DNA of 32,684 nt from Leptospirillum sp. (GTDB lineage Bacteria > Nitrospirota > Leptospirillia > Leptospirillales > Leptospirillaceae). Position numbers and translations under genes: made by a program. This document shows, piece by piece, positions 16,072 to 24,267 of this stretch; within the stretch, counting starts at the first letter, position 1; each line of letters begins with the position of its first letter. The stretch covers positions 1 through 32,684 of the forward strand of contig DAHWKF010000012.1 of NCBI GenBank assembly GCA_027343785.1. The letters are read 5' to 3'. Under the pieces are notes generated by a model. It was given only the letters and a program-made list of their open reading frames with translations. It was not told the DNA's origin and did no database searches.

Positions 16072-17145
16072 TCACCGAAGCTTGAATGTACTGATACTCA
16101 ACAGGGCCAGGATGATCGAGACGATCCAGAAGCGGACGATCACCTTGGGCTCCTCGACGCCACTCAGCTCGTAGTGGTGATGAAGCGGGGCCATCCGTAG
16201 GACCCTTTTTTTCCGGATCTTGAACGACAGGACCTGTGCAATGACGGATACGGCTTCCGCGACAAAAATGCCTCCCAAAAGCAGCAACAGGAGTTCCTGC
16301 CGGGTAATGATCGCCATCATTCCGATCCCGCCGCCCAGGGCGAGCGCCCCGACATCCCCCATAAAAATGGAGGCGGGGTAGGAGTTGAACCACAGGAAAC
16401 CGAGAGAGGAGCCCACCATCGCTCCGCAGACGATCGCCAGTTCTCCCGCTCCCGGCACCGGTATGATCTCCAGATAGCGGGCAAAAACTTCATGTCCCGT
16501 GACATAAGTGATCCCCATGAAGGCCAGGGAAACCACGGTCACGGGACCGATCGCCAGACCGTCCAGACCGTCCGTGAGATTGACGGCGTTGGCCGTTCCG
16601 GCCAGAACCCCCACCGCGAAAGGCAGGAACAGGATGCCCAGCATCGGATTCAGTTCCTTGAAAAAAGGAATGATGATCCTCGTGTCCCCCTGGTTCACCC
16701 ACAGGTACCACAGGCACAGCAGGAGGCCGGACAGAATCTGGAGGAAAAACTTCTGCCAGGCCCGGAGCCCCCTGGACTGTTTCCTCAGAATCTTCAGATA
16801 GTCGTCGAGGAACCCGATGATCCCGTTGGCCGCCAGACTTCCCAGAACCATCCAGACATAGGGGTTGGAAAGGTCGGCCCACAGGAGGGTCGAGACGAAA
16901 ATTCCGAGGAGGATCAGGACACCGCCCATCGTGGGCGTTCCCTGTTTGGCGAGATGCGATTTCGGGCCGTCGTCCCGGACTTCCTGGCCGATCTGGACAT
17001 GGCGGAGCCACCGGATCAGCCATGGACCCAAAGCCAGAAGCAGGACCAGGGAGGTGACGGTGGCATAGATCGCCCGGAAGGTGATGTAACGGAAGATATT
17101 GAAAAAGGGAATTTCCTGGTGGAGGTGGAAGAGCTGGTAGAGCAT
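16072..17145 (-). CDS. mraY: Phospho-MurNAc-pentapeptide transferase
   Basis: An integral membrane enzyme that transfers phospho-MurNAc-pentapeptide to undecaprenyl phosphate, forming lipid I. The 357-residue length fits the family. Motifs are KSHLAKQGTPTMGGVLIL, GFLDDYLKI with the catalytic aspartates, NAVNLTDGLDGLAIG, FMGDVGALALGG, and MAPLHHHYELSG with the conserved histidine run. About ten hydrophobic segments are visible. ATG at 17145 overlaps the murF stop by one base (TGATG), so termination and restart are probably coupled. A 55-residue extension of the frame lies inside murF and is basic, non-hydrophobic and unlike the family, so it is rejected. Confidence 0.98.
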   Translation of the reverse strand: MLYQLFHLHQEIPFFNIFRYITFRAIYATVTSLVLLLALGPWLIRWLRHVQIGQEVRDDGPKSHLAKQGTPTMGGVLILLGIFVSTLLWADLSNPYVWMVLGSLAANGIIGFLDDYLKILRKQSRGLRAWQKFFLQILSGLLLCLWYLWVNQGDTRIIIPFFKELNPMLGILFLPFAVGVLAGTANAVNLTDGLDGLAIGPVTVVSLAFMGITYVTGHEVFARYLEIIPVPGAGELAIVCGAMVGSSLGFLWFNSYPASIFMGDVGALALGGGIGMMAIITRQELLLLLLGGIFVAEAVSVIAQVLSFKIRKKRVLRMAPLHHHYELSGVEEPKVIVRFWIVSIILALLSISTFKLR

Positions 17146-18635
17146 CAGGAATTCCCGTCCAGCACGTTCGCTTCCCGTTCGAGGTGCATTCCCCTGGAAC
17201 CTTTCAAAAGGACGACATCTCCCCGAACAAGCTCCGGAAACGATTCGCGCTTTGCGGGATCTGTTTCTTCCAGGAATGACAGAATTTCTGAGCGCCCACC
17301 GGCCTGACAATAACCCTCCCGGAAAGCCTCAAAAAAACGTCCCTTGTAATAAATGGCCGCAAACGGACAGTCCGCCGCCAGAGATCCGATTTCTCGGTGG
17401 AGACGGTGAGCGTCCCCTCCCAGTTCCAGCATGTCCCCCAAAATGGCCAGAAGCTTCCCCGGACGTTCCGGCTTCACCCCCTCCTGTTCTTTTTTCCAGA
17501 CATCGACGCACCACTGGAAACCTCCCCGGATGGAAAGAGGGTTGGCGTTGTAATGGTCGAGCAGAAGGAGCGCCCCTTCCGGCGTACGCTTCTCCTGCAT
17601 CCTCCCGGGAAGTGGCTCGAAAGCCTCCAGCCGTCTGGCTCCTTCGGCGATGGGGACGCCCAGCGAGCGTCCTGCCGCAAGGGCCAGCAGGGCGTCTGCC
17701 GCCAGAAGAAAAGAGGGGGATGGCAATTCCCATCGGAACCGCTCCTCATCCAAGGCTCCGGATAACACCCACCGACCGTCCCCCCCTTCCTGAATCACCC
17801 CCTCCAGCAAGGTCGAACGGGGAGGGAGCCCGGGCCTCTGCCGAACGCCGTCCGAGTCCGGGCCGAGCAGATCGACAAAACAGAAACGTTTGCCGGGATC
17901 CCGGAACAGGGGGGACGCCGGAAACCGCATCAGCACGTCGAGGGGAAGAATCACACTTCCTTCGGGTTTGACAAAGGCCAGGAGACGGGATTTTTCGGCC
18001 CAAACCCCCTCCACCGATCCCAGCGTTTCCAGATGGCCTTCTCCGATGGAGGTGATCACCGCGGCGTCAGACACCAGGATGGAAGACAGATAGTCCATGT
18101 CTCCTGGCTTGCGGATACCGACTTCGAGGACCGCGTCACCATCTGTCGCCTTCCACTCCCAGAGTGTCCTGGGAACACCGATTTCGTTGTTCCAGTTCTC
18201 CCGGTTCGAGTGGGGTCTCCCGTTTCTTTCCGACAGGACCAGACGCAAGAGCTCCCGGGTGGTCGTTTTTCCGGCAGTTCCGGTAAGGGTGACAAGCCTC
18301 TTTCCTTCCAGCATCCGTTTTCGGACAACTGCGCGGGCGAGTCCCTGCAAGGCCAACCGGGTATCGCCGACAACCAGACGGGGGCCATGCACCTTTGACG
18401 GAAGGGAAACCAGCGCGGCGAGCGCGCCTTTCCTGAAGGCTTCTTCGACATAGTCGTGCCCGTCAAATCGGTCCCCTTTCAGCGCCACAAAAAGTGTGCC
18501 GGGAAGAATGTCGCGCGTGTCGGTGGACGCCCCGGAAAACAGCGTCCCCGGTGGAAGGATCGTTCCTTCTTCCCGGGCTGATGTCTCCCGGACCACCTCC
18601 TCCACCGTCAGCCAGGTCGGTGTTCCGGCGTTCAA
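17145..18635 (-). CDS. murF: UDP-MurNAc-tripeptide--D-alanyl-D-alanine ligase
   Basis: This ligase adds D-Ala-D-Ala to the UDP-MurNAc tripeptide, completing the soluble precursor. The 496-residue protein has the N-terminal binding domain (FSGASTDTRDILPGTLFVALKGDRFDGHDYVEEA), P-loop LTGTAGKTTTRELL, NRENWNNEIGVPRTL typical of MurF, and LLDHYNANPLSIRGG in the C-terminal domain. It starts with TTG, overlapping the murE stop (TTGA). It uses the product of Ddl, coded in the same cluster. Confidence 0.97.
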   Translation of the reverse strand: MNAGTPTWLTVEEVVRETSAREEGTILPPGTLFSGASTDTRDILPGTLFVALKGDRFDGHDYVEEAFRKGALAALVSLPSKVHGPRLVVGDTRLALQGLARAVVRKRMLEGKRLVTLTGTAGKTTTRELLRLVLSERNGRPHSNRENWNNEIGVPRTLWEWKATDGDAVLEVGIRKPGDMDYLSSILVSDAAVITSIGEGHLETLGSVEGVWAEKSRLLAFVKPEGSVILPLDVLMRFPASPLFRDPGKRFCFVDLLGPDSDGVRQRPGLPPRSTLLEGVIQEGGDGRWVLSGALDEERFRWELPSPSFLLAADALLALAAGRSLGVPIAEGARRLEAFEPLPGRMQEKRTPEGALLLLDHYNANPLSIRGGFQWCVDVWKKEQEGVKPERPGKLLAILGDMLELGGDAHRLHREIGSLAADCPFAAIYYKGRFFEAFREGYCQAGGRSEILSFLEETDPAKRESFPELVRGDVVLLKGSRGMHLEREANVLDGNS

Positions 18636-20161
18636 GAAGACAACTCCCTCAGGGCCTGTATGGCTATTTCCCGATCATCGAAGTGGATCTTTTCCTTTCC
18701 CAGAATCTGGTAGTTTTCGTGTCCCTTTCCCGCAATCACGACGGCATCTCCGGGACGAGCCCGGCGGACGGCCTCATAAATCGCCACCTTCCTGTCCGAT
18801 ATCCGGACGTACGGCGTCCGGGTATTCCGAAGTCCCGGCTCGATCTCGTCCAGAATCGCTTCAGGCGATTCCGTCCGGGGGTTGTCGGAGGTCAGAACCA
18901 CAAAGTCCGACAGCTCTCCCGCCACCTTTCCCATCCTGGGCCGTTTTCCCCGGTCCCTGTCCCCCCCGCATCCGAAGACGCTGATCACCTTTCCTTTCGT
19001 GACCGGTCGTACAGCGTTCAGAAGGTTGGAGAGGGCATCGTCCGTGTGGGCGTAATCCACAATGACAGAAAATTCCGCTGGAAAATCCACCCGTTCGAAA
19101 CGGCCCGGAACACCCCGAAGGGATCGGATCCCCTCCGAGATCCGATCCAAAGGAAGACCCAGCGCGATACCACACCCGATCGCACCCATAATATTCTGGA
19201 GGTTGTAATGGCCGGACAGGGAAGACTCAATCAGCATCTCCCCTCCGGGGGTCCGGACGGTTCCCCGGATCCCCGACAGACCGACCTCTGTCCCGCGGGG
19301 GGAGATCATCGCCCCGGCCCCCTCCCCGTAAGTCAGAACGGTGCGATCCGATCGGAAGAGTTCCTCCGCGAGTTGTTGACCATAGGGGTTATCGACATTG
19401 ACGACCGCCACCGGATGGCTGCCATCGGGATTCCTCCAGAACATCAGTTTTCGTTTCGCCTGAAAATAATGCTCCATCGTCTTGTGGTAGTCGAGGTGAT
19501 CCCGTGTCAGGTTGGTAAAATGCACGACGGAAAATGCGGTTCCGGACAGGCGTCCCTGGTCAAGGGCATGTGAAGAAACCTCCATCGAGACCGCCGTCAG
19601 ACTATTTTGCAAAGATCGCGCGAACAGGGACTGAATATACAGGGCACCGGGTGTCGTCTGGGGAGCTTCCGATTCCCCCTCCCCCACATCGAATACGACC
19701 GTTCCGATCAGACCGCAGGGCATTCCTCCCGCCCCGCAAACCGCGCGTGTCAGGAAACTCGATGTGGTCTTTCCGTTGGTCCCGGTCACGCCGACAACCC
19801 GCAGGCGGGTTGATGGCTCCCCCCACCATTCTGAAGACAGCGAACCTACCGTTCCGGCAAGGTCATCCACAAGGGAAAGACCGGCCGTCTTTTCCAACCG
19901 TTCCATCAGTTCGGCACGTTGGACAAGTTCCGGCAACTGGTCTCGCTGAATCACGAAGAAAGTGGCGCCCCGGTCCAGCGCCTCTTCGACAAAATCCCAA
20001 CGAAAACCGGCACCGGGACGCACCAGAAAAAGGGTCCCGGGAACAACCTGCCGGGAATGGTCTTCAATCGCCACGACACTTTCCGGAAACCGCCCCCGGA
20101 CGGGAGTCGGAAGCCGGCGGGCAAGCCAATTTCTGTCATGTGTCGGTGCATTCTGGCTCAT
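18632..20161 (-). CDS. murE: UDP-MurNAc-tripeptide synthetase, meso-diaminopimelate type
   Basis: This ligase adds the third residue to UDP-MurNAc-L-Ala-D-Glu. The 509-residue protein has the P-loop GVTGTNGKTTSS (124-135), NLTRDHLDYHKTMEHYFQAKRKLMF with the lysine carbamylated in the family, and DNPR at 426-429. The DNPR motif is the established marker for meso-diaminopimelate rather than lysine, so the peptidoglycan here is probably of the ordinary Gram-negative type. The ATG follows AAGGGAAAG at a rather long distance. A 42-nt gap to ftsI holds a perfect small hairpin. Confidence 0.97.
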   Translation of the reverse strand: MSQNAPTHDRNWLARRLPTPVRGRFPESVVAIEDHSRQVVPGTLFLVRPGAGFRWDFVEEALDRGATFFVIQRDQLPELVQRAELMERLEKTAGLSLVDDLAGTVGSLSSEWWGEPSTRLRVVGVTGTNGKTTSSFLTRAVCGAGGMPCGLIGTVVFDVGEGESEAPQTTPGALYIQSLFARSLQNSLTAVSMEVSSHALDQGRLSGTAFSVVHFTNLTRDHLDYHKTMEHYFQAKRKLMFWRNPDGSHPVAVVNVDNPYGQQLAEELFRSDRTVLTYGEGAGAMISPRGTEVGLSGIRGTVRTPGGEMLIESSLSGHYNLQNIMGAIGCGIALGLPLDRISEGIRSLRGVPGRFERVDFPAEFSVIVDYAHTDDALSNLLNAVRPVTKGKVISVFGCGGDRDRGKRPRMGKVAGELSDFVVLTSDNPRTESPEAILDEIEPGLRNTRTPYVRISDRKVAIYEAVRRARPGDAVVIAGKGHENYQILGKEKIHFDDREIAIQALRELSS

Positions 20162-20182
20162 TCGGCGCTTTCCCTTACCGTG

Positions 20183-20198
20183 ATGCCCGTTCGGGCAT
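20183..20198 (-). repeat. Intercistronic hairpin between ftsI and murE
   Basis: ATGCCC and GGGCAT form a perfect 6-bp stem around a 4-nt loop (GAAC in the minus-strand RNA). No T-run follows, so it is not a full terminator. It lies between the ftsI stop and the murE ribosome site and may affect mRNA stability or murE translation. Confidence 0.5.
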
Positions 20199-20203
20199 AG
20201 TCT

Positions 20204-21943
20204 CTATTTGATATTGATGTTTTCCGAAACCACTGTCTCGGATCGTTTCGCCATTTCCCGTTTTGTCACCAGGTGACCGGTAGGCGTCAGCTTTTCCGAT
20301 GGGATACGAAAATGCACCAGGGCCATTTCGGCGACTTTTCGGAACAGGGGAGCCGCGACGGTTCCTCCCCAGGAAAGTTTCCGGGGCTTGATGACAACGG
20401 CCAGGATGACAAGGGATGGATGATCGGCGGGCAGGACACCCACAAAAGAATCGATGGTCTGCTTCTTCGTATAGGCGTGTTTTGACGGATCATACACTTG
20501 GGCCGTTCCGGTTTTCCCGGCGACCTCGTACCCGTCAATAATGGCGTTGACCCCCGTTCCACCCGGGGCGACAACATTGCGCATCAGGTCCAGAAGGGTC
20601 CGGCTGGTTCCGGCTGAAATTACCCTGCGGATTTCTCTGGGTTCCCGTCGGAAAACCGTATGTCCTTCTCCATCCGTTATCTTACTGACCAGATAGGGCT
20701 TCATAAGGTGACCGCCGTTGGCGATAGCGCTGACCGCCGTCACAATCTGGAGAGGGGTGACGCCGACTTCCTGTCCCATGGAGATGCTGTAGATAGAGCG
20801 GTGTGACCAACGGGAAGGGGGATGGACGATGCCGGCCGATTCGCCCGGGAAATCCAGACCGGTTTTCTGGCCGAAACCAAAGTTCCTGATATATTTGTAA
20901 AACAGGGTAGGGCCGAGACGCAAGCCGACCTGGGAAATGCCGATATTGCTCGACTTGGCGAGGATCTCTCCCAGAGTCAGGGAACCGGATGGCTCATCGT
21001 CGTGCAGGGCCCCTCCTGGTATATAAAATACGCCGTCATGTCCGTCAAAATGTTCTGTCGTTGTGACCCGCCCCTCGTTCAGGGCCGCGCTCGCCGTCAC
21101 CAGCTTGAAAACGGATCCGGGCTCGTAAACCATCGACGATGCGGGGTTGACGCCCGATCCCATTTTCCTGTTATTGGTCGCCATGACCAGGATGCGCCCC
21201 GTCCAGGGATCCATCACAAGAACCACCCCCCCTTCGGCGTCGAAGGACTTTACCTGTTCGTCAAGGGTGTTCTGCGCGTAACGCTGAAGAGGGCCGTCCA
21301 GAGTCGTGTAAACCGAATCCCCTTTCAATCCTTGGATAGACACCTGATCTCGGGAAAAATACGATTTCCCGCGCGCAGACACCTCAAGAATCCGGCCGGC
21401 GCTCCGGCCATTCAGGAAGCCGTCGTAGCGTTTTTCCAAACCTGAAACGCCGCTGTTGTCTGTTCCTGTCGCCCCCAGGACGGAGCGGGGAGAAATCCCG
21501 CCGGGATAAAAACGCTTTTCTTCCTCCGCCACAAAAAATCCCGGAATCGCGTGCGCGTGGAACCAATGGACCTGCTCAGGTGACAGTCCATGGCGGATCC
21601 AGACGAAATGGGATTTTTTCTTGAGCAAAAGCGTGATGTGACGGGGAGAAACACCCAGTACAGGTGATAGGCGGGAAGCCACATTGGCCGGGGAGAGCCG
21701 TGAACGAAAAAGAATCGGATCGGCCACAAGGGAGGCGACCTCGTGGTTGCTGACCAGCGTCTGGCCAAGGCGATCGAGGATGATCCCCCGCTCGCCGTGA
21801 ATACGGAGGAACCGCTGGTGCTCTTTCAGGGAAGCGCTCTGGTAGAGGGAACGGTTCAGGAACTGAACGTCCAGGAGCCGAAAAGCGACAGACAGGAAGC
21901 CCGCCATGACCATCAAGACCACGACCTTTGTCCGGAACTTCAA
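20204..21943 (-). CDS. ftsI: Septal peptidoglycan transpeptidase FtsI (PBP3)
   Basis: A class B penicillin-binding protein that crosslinks septal peptidoglycan. The 579-residue protein has one N-terminal transmembrane segment (about 7-24), the pedestal motif RGIILDRLGQTLVSN (52-66), and all three transpeptidase motifs: SVFK (277-280), SSN (331-333) and KTG (477-479). There are no PASTA repeats. It starts with TTG at 21943, preceded by GGGAGGA at about 6-nt spacing. The 108-nt gap to ftsL shows no convincing gene. Confidence 0.96.
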   Translation of the reverse strand: MKFRTKVVVLMVMAGFLSVAFRLLDVQFLNRSLYQSASLKEHQRFLRIHGERGIILDRLGQTLVSNHEVASLVADPILFRSRLSPANVASRLSPVLGVSPRHITLLLKKKSHFVWIRHGLSPEQVHWFHAHAIPGFFVAEEEKRFYPGGISPRSVLGATGTDNSGVSGLEKRYDGFLNGRSAGRILEVSARGKSYFSRDQVSIQGLKGDSVYTTLDGPLQRYAQNTLDEQVKSFDAEGGVVLVMDPWTGRILVMATNNRKMGSGVNPASSMVYEPGSVFKLVTASAALNEGRVTTTEHFDGHDGVFYIPGGALHDDEPSGSLTLGEILAKSSNIGISQVGLRLGPTLFYKYIRNFGFGQKTGLDFPGESAGIVHPPSRWSHRSIYSISMGQEVGVTPLQIVTAVSAIANGGHLMKPYLVSKITDGEGHTVFRREPREIRRVISAGTSRTLLDLMRNVVAPGGTGVNAIIDGYEVAGKTGTAQVYDPSKHAYTKKQTIDSFVGVLPADHPSLVILAVVIKPRKLSWGGTVAAPLFRKVAEMALVHFRIPSEKLTPTGHLVTKREMAKRSETVVSENINIK

Positions 21944-22051
21944 GAGATTCCTCCCGGCAGCTGGAAACGGCCCGTATCAGTGTCCAGGGAAAGCGATTCA
22001 AGTGCGCGTCATGAAGAAAAACAGTGACCCCGAAAAACCGTCCTGCCCATA

Positions 22052-22327
22052 TCAGGGAATATAGACCACCGTTCCGGGAGGAACGCGTTTCAGTCCGTGG
22101 TCTCTCGAAAAATTCCTCACCCGGACTTCCCGGGTCAGCATGGCCTCCTCCATCTCGAGCGACTTGAGAAGCTTTTCCTGCTTCCGGATTTCGTCCCTGT
22201 TCCGGACCATTTCATTGTCAGCCCGAACAGAAAGGATCGAAACGCCCATCGCACCCAGGAAGTAGACGAGTGCACAAAAAAAGAAGATCCATGCGAATCT
22301 GGGGTGAAGCAACCGTTCAAGTCGCAA
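22052..22327 (-). CDS. ftsL: FtsL-like cell division protein
   Basis: A small bitopic protein of 91 residues, with a basic N-terminus, one transmembrane segment (about 12-32, AWIFFFCALVYFLGAMGVSIL), then a coiled-coil heptad region (about 36-65) and a short C-terminal end, GLKRVPPGTVVYIP. This topology and its position between rsmH and ftsI identify FtsL, which forms the FtsQLB complex; primary sequence is poorly conserved in the family. TTG start at 22327, with GAGGG 6 nt upstream, overlapping rsmH by 11 nt. No separate ftsB is seen in the window. Confidence 0.82.
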   Translation of the reverse strand: MRLERLLHPRFAWIFFFCALVYFLGAMGVSILSVRADNEMVRNRDEIRKQEKLLKSLEMEEAMLTREVRVRNFSRDHGLKRVPPGTVVYIP

Positions 22328-23270
22328 TGTAAACCCTCAGTTTGGCGCTTCTGGAACGCGGGTTCTCGCAGATTTCCGCTTCACCCGGAAGCACCGGTTT
22401 CGATTGAAGGAGGCGCCCCCACCCCTCCCGGACCCAATGCCGGAAAAGATGTTTGATTTCCCGGTCTTCCCGGGAGTGGAAGGTCAGGACGACCAGTCTC
22501 CCCCCTGGAACCAAAACAGGCCGCACGCCCGATATCCCTTGCACCAGGGATTCGATTTCCCCGTTGACCGCGATTCGAAGGGCCATGAATGTCCGGGTCG
22601 CCGGATGACGCCGGCTCCTCCGATACCCTTTCCGGTAATAGACGCCGCTCACAAAAGCCGCCAGGTCCCGGGGAGTCTGAGGAAGTCGTCCCCGCATACG
22701 GGCCTGCACAATAGCCCTGGCAATACCCATGGAGAGGGGTTCATCGCCATAATTGGATAAAATCGAGGCCAGCTCCTCCGCCGAACTTCTTTCCAGAATA
22801 TCGCGGGCCGTCGTCCTGATGGTGGGGTCCATCCGCATATCCAAGGGACCCTCCCCCTCGAAAGAGAGACCGGAAGCATCCTCCGGAGCCTGCGCCATGG
22901 ACCACCCGGAGTCCAGGATCACCCCAGAAACAGGAACCCCGATCCCCACGAGATACTCCCCCATCTGGCTGTGGTTCATGCACATCAGTTTCAGCCGGTC
23001 CTTGTAGGCAGGCAGGAGCTCCTCCCGGGCCTTTTCGATGGCCCGGGGATCCCGGTCGATGGCCACCACACAACCGCCTGCACCCAGGATGGCCCTGGTA
23101 TGGCCACCCTGCCCCAGTGTTGCATCCACATACCAGGCGTCCGGACGGACATCAAGCCCCTCCAGCACTTCGCGGGTCATGACGGGCCGGTGGATCATCC
23201 GGTCAAAGGAACCAGGGGCGTCCGGCTCCCCTTCAGCCTGTTCTTTTGATTCTTTTCGGACTGCCCTCAA
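22317..23270 (-). CDS. rsmH: 16S rRNA (cytosine-N4)-methyltransferase RsmH
   Basis: This SAM-dependent enzyme methylates N4 of C1402 in 16S rRNA and is the usual second gene of dcw clusters. Family motifs are HRPVMTREVLEGL, the SAM site VDATLGQGGHTRAIL, GLSFEGEGPLDMRMDPT, and VVLTFHSREDREIKHLFRHW. The conserved body starts near residue 26, so the first 24 residues are doubtful: a TTG at 23270 has a poor ribosome site, and ATG at 23198 gives 293 residues but also lacks a strong one. mraZ ends 20 nt upstream of the longer start. Confidence 0.96.
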   Translation of the reverse strand: MRAVRKESKEQAEGEPDAPGSFDRMIHRPVMTREVLEGLDVRPDAWYVDATLGQGGHTRAILGAGGCVVAIDRDPRAIEKAREELLPAYKDRLKLMCMNHSQMGEYLVGIGVPVSGVILDSGWSMAQAPEDASGLSFEGEGPLDMRMDPTIRTTARDILERSSAEELASILSNYGDEPLSMGIARAIVQARMRGRLPQTPRDLAAFVSGVYYRKGYRRSRRHPATRTFMALRIAVNGEIESLVQGISGVRPVLVPGGRLVVLTFHSREDREIKHLFRHWVREGWGRLLQSKPVLPGEAEICENPRSRSAKLRVYIAT

Positions 23271-23290
23271 GGACTTTCCCTTTCCCGTTT

Positions 23291-23737
23291 TCAGAACAGG
23301 CCAGACAACGCAAGGGAAACGCTCTGTATCCTGTCCTTTCCGGTCATCTGATCCAGCCGGTCTCCGTTCCAGATTTCAAACTTGTTCAAAAGACCGACAA
23401 ACCAGACGTCCCTCTCCAGGTGGGCAAACTCCCTCAGGGGTTGGGGGATGAGAATGCGTCCCTGCCTGTCCGGCTGAACGTCCGTCGCCCATCCGATGGT
23501 GAACCGGAGGTAGGTCTTGAGGTCCTCGTTCATCTGCGGAAGGGAACTCACTTTTTCCTCCAGCTCTCTCCATGCCGATTCGGGATAAACCACCAGACAC
23601 TCATCCGGCTCGACCGTTACCACCAGTGAAACGTTCTTCTCCTGGGACTCAAGGCTTTCGCGAAACCGCTGGGGAATCGCGACCCGCCCCTTGTCATCGA
23701 GAGAATGTTGATAACGGCCCCGGAATATTTTCACCAC
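23291..23737 (-). CDS. mraZ: Transcriptional regulator MraZ
   Basis: A DNA-binding repressor of the dcw operon that assembles into rings. The 148-residue protein carries two AbrB-like half-domains, each with the family's DxxGR motif: DDKGRVAIPQRFRESL (about 14-29) and DRQGRILIPQPLREFA (about 89-104). It starts GTG-GTG; the first (23737) or second (23734) may be used. The leader is very short, and the operator repeats run into the start codon. Being first in the operon and carrying its own boxes, it probably regulates itself and the genes downstream. Confidence 0.97.
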   Translation of the reverse strand: MVKIFRGRYQHSLDDKGRVAIPQRFRESLESQEKNVSLVVTVEPDECLVVYPESAWRELEEKVSSLPQMNEDLKTYLRFTIGWATDVQPDRQGRILIPQPLREFAHLERDVWFVGLLNKFEIWNGDRLDQMTGKDRIQSVSLALSGLF

Positions 23738-23766
23738 TTACCCCCACAATTTCCCACTTGCCCCCA
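23732..23766 (-). promoter_or_regulatory. MraZ operator: TGGGN direct repeats
   Basis: Three TGGGN boxes at 23762-23766, 23752-23756 and 23742-23746 are spaced by exactly 5 nt, with a degenerate fourth (TGGTG, 23732-23736) over the start codon. TGGGN repeats with 5-nt spacers are the known MraZ binding pattern. The first box shares its T with the -10 hexamer, so bound MraZ would block RNA polymerase. Confidence 0.85.
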
Positions 23767-23793
23767 TTATATGAGCTAAGAGAAGATTGTCAA
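23766..23793 (-). promoter_or_regulatory. dcw (mra) promoter
   Basis: TTGACA (23788-23793) and TATAAT (23766-23771) on the minus strand are both perfect consensus hexamers, 16 nt apart. Transcription should start near 23759, about 20 nt before the mraZ start codon. Confidence 0.9.
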
Positions 23794-23851
23794 CACCATC
23801 TTTCCCCTCTTCTTCCCATTCCGATAGAAGGAGTCCATTGCCGGCCGGCGC

Positions 23852-23881
23852 TTGAACAGGGTCTGAGAGCTCTGCTAGACT
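23852..23881 (+). promoter_or_regulatory. Possible promoter for the FmdB-like gene
   Basis: TTGAAC (23852-23857) and TAGACT (23876-23881) are 18 nt apart, each 4/6 to consensus, about 40 nt upstream of the zinc-ribbon start. A weak match, supported mainly by position. Confidence 0.3.
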
Positions 23882-23923
23882 GGAGTCAAAGTGATGGGAT
23901 TTCCACGGGAAGGAGAAAAATCG

Positions 23924-24169
23924 ATGCCGATTTATGAATATGCCTGCCACGGGTGTGGCAAACAGTTTTCCATGCTACAGTCCATTCATGTCGGTCCGGG
24001 CGAAACCTCCTGTCCGGAATGCAACAGCCTGGACCTCAAGAAACTTCCGTCCGCGTTCAGCAGTTCGAGTATCGGTGAACCTTGGAGCGGTGGATCCCAG
24101 GAGGTGGCAGCCGGGCCTTCTTCGTCCTCCGGCGGTAGCTGCTGCGGCGGCGGTTGCGGGTGTATGTAA
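23924..24169 (+). CDS. FmdB-family zinc ribbon protein
   Basis: A small regulatory-type zinc ribbon protein of 81 residues; the family's exact function is unknown. It starts MPIYEYACHGCGKQF and has CxxC pairs at Cys8/Cys11 and about Cys30/Cys33 (SCPEC), then a Ser/Gly-rich linker and a cysteine-glycine tail ending CCGGGCGCM, a common ending in this family. ATG at 23924 follows AAGGAG with 9-nt spacing; an upstream in-frame start adds 11 non-conserved residues. It is divergent from mraZ and 98 nt ahead of a lipoprotein gene. Confidence 0.88.
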   Translation: MPIYEYACHGCGKQFSMLQSIHVGPGETSCPECNSLDLKKLPSAFSSSSIGEPWSGGSQEVAAGPSSSSGGSCCGGGCGCM

Positions 24170-24267
24170 TCCAGGTCGGTCCGAAGACTGTATCCGTTAA
24201 CAGACACCAATAGACACCCTGTAAATATGAGCATCCGGAATCCGGAAGTCACAGGAAGGGGAATGGA

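Noticed and set aside
17146..17310. 55-residue N-terminal extension of MraY
   Set aside because: It lies inside murF, is basic and unlike MraY; the ATG at 17145 is linked to the murF stop.
21944..22051. A possible small gene in the ftsL-ftsI gap
   Set aside because: The only open frame continues out of frame through ftsI and resembles no protein; the gap looks non-coding.
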